Below, one piece after another: positions 62,296 through 64,000 of a DNA stretch of 64,000 nt. The notes beneath the pieces are model-generated. The model did no database searches. It saw only the letters and a program-made list of their open reading frames with translations, and had not been told where the DNA came from. Every line of letters begins with the position of its first letter. The first letter of the stretch is position 1. Source of the stretch: Yinghuangia sp051388915 (GTDB taxonomy: Bacteria > Actinomycetota > Actinomycetes > Streptomycetales > Streptomycetaceae); assembly GCF_051388915.1 (NCBI RefSeq), contig NZ_JBPKBH010000001.1, forward strand, positions 434,001 to 498,000, written 5' to 3'. Made by a program: the position numbers and the translations under genes.

Positions 62296-63420
62296 GTGAT
62301 CCGTACCCACGCCCTGACCAAGGTCTTCCGCACCCGAGATCGCGAGGTGACCGCCCTCGACCACGTCGACCTGGACGTGGCCGAAGGCGAGATCTTCGGG
62401 GTCCTGGGACGCAGTGGAGCCGGCAAGAGCACGCTGATCCGCTGCGTGAACCTCCTGGAGCGCCCCACCTCGGGGACCGTCGAGGTGGGCGGCCGCGAAC
62501 TGACCGCGCTCCCGTCCCGCGAACTGCGTGCCGAGCGCCTGCGCATCGGCATGATCTTCCAGCACTTCAACCTGCTCAGCAGCCGCGACGTGGCGGGCAA
62601 CGTGGCCGTTCCGCTGGAGATCGCGGGTGTCGGCCGCGCCGAGCGCGGGCGCAAGGTCGCCGAACTGCTGGACCTGGTCGGCCTGTCGGCACACGCCAAG
62701 GCGTACCCGGCGCAACTGTCCGGCGGACAGAAGCAGCGCGTCGGGATCGCCCGCGCGCTGGCCAACGACCCGCGCGTGCTGCTGTGCGACGAGGCGACCT
62801 CGGCCCTCGACCCGGAGACCACGCGGTCGATCCTCGGCCTGCTGCGGGATCTGCGCACGTCGCTCGGCCTGACGATCCTGCTGATCACCCACGAGATGGA
62901 CGTCGTCAAGAGCATCTGCGACTCCGCCGCGCTCATGGAGGACGGGTGCGTCGTGGAGTCCGGCACCGTCGCGGACCTGCTGACCCGCCCCGACTCGCGG
63001 CTGGCCCGGGACATGTTCCCGCTCGGCGTCCCGGTCGACGGCAAGGGCGCGACGGTGGTCGACATCACCTTCCGGGGCGAGGAGACCGCCCACCCGTTCG
63101 TGTCGACGCTGGCCCGCACGTACAACGTCGACGTCAACATCCTCGGCGCGGCCGTGGAGACCGTCGGCGGACGGCAGGTGGGGCGCATGCGCATCGCCTT
63201 GGACGGCCCGTTCGAGCAGAACGTCGTCCCGATCGGCTACCTGCGCGAGCAGGGGCTCCAGGTGGACGTCCTGGGCGACCACCCGGACGCGGCCTTCGAC
63301 GCGCCGGCCGCGCCCCCGGTGATCGGGGCACAGCTCACCGCGCGCGCGACCGACCTGACCGATGCATCCGATGCGTCCGACGTGGCCGCCGCCGCCCCGG
63401 GCCTGGCCAAGGAGGCCTGA
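62296..63420 (+). CDS. metN: Methionine ABC transporter ATP-binding protein
   Basis: A 374-residue ATPase of the MetNIQ methionine importer. ABC motifs in order: Walker A GRSGAGKSTLIRC (residues 39-46), Q-loop IFQHFNLLSSRDV, signature LSGGQKQRVGIARAL (near 142), Walker B VLLCDEATSALDPE (near 164-170) and a switch His in LLITHEMDVV. The C-terminal domain from about 265 to 345 is the NIL domain (VDITFRGEETAHPFVSTLART), the methionine-sensing regulatory module of MetN. The last 30 residues are a low-complexity tail. metI follows after 1 base. GTG start. Confidence 0.93.
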   Translation: MIRTHALTKVFRTRDREVTALDHVDLDVAEGEIFGVLGRSGAGKSTLIRCVNLLERPTSGTVEVGGRELTALPSRELRAERLRIGMIFQHFNLLSSRDVAGNVAVPLEIAGVGRAERGRKVAELLDLVGLSAHAKAYPAQLSGGQKQRVGIARALANDPRVLLCDEATSALDPETTRSILGLLRDLRTSLGLTILLITHEMDVVKSICDSAALMEDGCVVESGTVADLLTRPDSRLARDMFPLGVPVDGKGATVVDITFRGEETAHPFVSTLARTYNVDVNILGAAVETVGGRQVGRMRIALDGPFEQNVVPIGYLREQGLQVDVLGDHPDAAFDAPAAPPVIGAQLTARATDLTDASDASDVAAAAPGLAKEA

Positions 63421-63421
63421 C

Positions 63422-64000
63422 ATGTCCTGGGACGAACTGCGCCCGCTGCTGTGGACGGCGACCCAGGAGACGTTCTCGATGGTCGGCTGGACGATGTTGT
63501 TCACCGTCCTGGTCGGACTGCCGCTCGGCGTGCTGCTGGTGCTCACCGACAAGGGCGGGCTGCTGGCCGTCCCGCCGGTGAACAAGGTGCTCGGCTTCGT
63601 CGTCAACGTCGGCCGGTCCTTCCCGTTCCTGATCCTCCTCGTCGCGCTGATCCCGTTCACGCGCTGGGTGATGGGCCTGTTCGGGCAGGCCACCGCGATC
63701 GGCACGGACGCGATGGTGGTGCCGCTGACCGTCGGCGCCATCCCGTTCTTCGCGCGGCTCGTCGAGACCTCGGTGCGCGAGGTCGACCGCGGCCTGGTCG
63801 AGGCCGCTCAGGCGATGGGCGCGTCGGTGGCCGCGATCGTGCGCAAAGTGCTGGTACGCGAGGCCCTGCCGTCCCTGGTCTCCGGCTTCACCGTCACCGT
63901 GATCGCGGTCATCGGGTACTCCGCGATGGCCGGCGTGATCGGCGCCGGCGGCCTCGGGGACCTGGCGATCCGCTACGGCTACAAGAACTTCGACGACCGG
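63422..64000 (+). CDS. metI: Methionine ABC transporter permease, N-terminal part (cut by window edge)
   Basis: The first 193 codons of the MetI permease; the reading frame is still open at the window end. The ATG (63422) comes 1 base after the metN stop. Several hydrophobic segments are visible (GWTMLFTVLVGLPLGVLLVL; FVVNVGRSFPFLILLVALIP). The EAA loop EAAQAMGASVAAIVRKVL contacts MetN. The family is about 220 residues, so 25-30 residues are missing. The substrate-binding lipoprotein MetQ is expected just downstream. Confidence 0.93.
   Translation, partial: MSWDELRPLLWTATQETFSMVGWTMLFTVLVGLPLGVLLVLTDKGGLLAVPPVNKVLGFVVNVGRSFPFLILLVALIPFTRWVMGLFGQATAIGTDAMVVPLTVGAIPFFARLVETSVREVDRGLVEAAQAMGASVAAIVRKVLVREALPSLVSGFTVTVIAVIGYSAMAGVIGAGGLGDLAIRYGYKNFDDR

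Overview
The window is very GC-rich DNA with GC-rich third codon positions, frequent GTG starts, 4-base start/stop overlaps and leaderless-looking promoters. With the proteasome/pupylation genes, PafB/PafC, TatA/TatC, the argCJBDR-GH order and monomeric isocitrate dehydrogenase, it suggests a chromosomal segment of a Streptomyces-like actinomycete (Streptomycetaceae or a close relative). The genus cannot be fixed from the sequence alone. No rRNA, tRNA, CRISPR array, insertion sequence or phage gene was recognised. There is one assembly gap (140 N after a run of 34 G) near 61.1 kb.

Layout. 0-11.2 kb: proteasome locus, with prcB (cut at the left edge), prcA, a LacI regulator divergent from an MFS transporter, pafA (Pup ligase), two FKBP-type prolyl isomerases, a DUF3866 gene, and pafB-pafC. 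11.2-17.1 kb: two small ORFs, tatA, tatC, a diacylglycerol-kinase-like gene and a Ski2-like helicase. 17.1-25.2 kb, mostly minus strand: AhpD-like protein, a large ECF sigma factor fused to a zinc-finger/membrane/proline-rich tail, a degenerate GGDEF-like protein, a 5'-3' exonuclease, GNAT, STAS and a PLP-barrel aldolase-like enzyme. 25.4-28.8 kb: a fused carboxyltransferase, SseB and DUF1844 proteins. 29.1-36.9 kb: infC-rpmI-rplT (infC probably starting at ATC), a TrmH/SpoU methyltransferase, a PAS histidine kinase and pheS-pheT. 37.1-41.8 kb: an SDR and two tandem AftB-like GT-C membrane glycosyltransferases. 42.2-45.2 kb: isocitrate dehydrogenase and a VOC protein. 45.4-53.9 kb: argC-J-B-D-R, a 744-base spacer holding a 12-bp tandem repeat, then argG-argH. 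54-60.9 kb: a Ser/Thr kinase fused to an extracellular substrate-binding domain, divergent from a coupled operon of alpha/beta hydrolase, WS/DGAT acyltransferase and SDR. 61.3-64 kb: a GNAT gene next to the gap, then a short Met/Cys-rich leader ORF before metN-metI (metI cut at the right edge).

Functional links. PafA attaches Pup to proteins that the PrcA/PrcB core degrades (ARC/Mpa, Dop and Pup are expected just left of the window). PafB/PafC-type WYL regulators are known from related bacteria to respond to DNA damage. ArgR is encoded inside the operon it probably controls: the argC promoter overlaps two ARG-box-like sequences. The most unusual elements are the kinase/binding-protein receptor beside the lipid operon, the duplicated AftB-like module coupled to an SDR, the sigma-factor fusion, and the short ORF before metN. 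All functional statements rest on motif recognition by eye; no database search was run.
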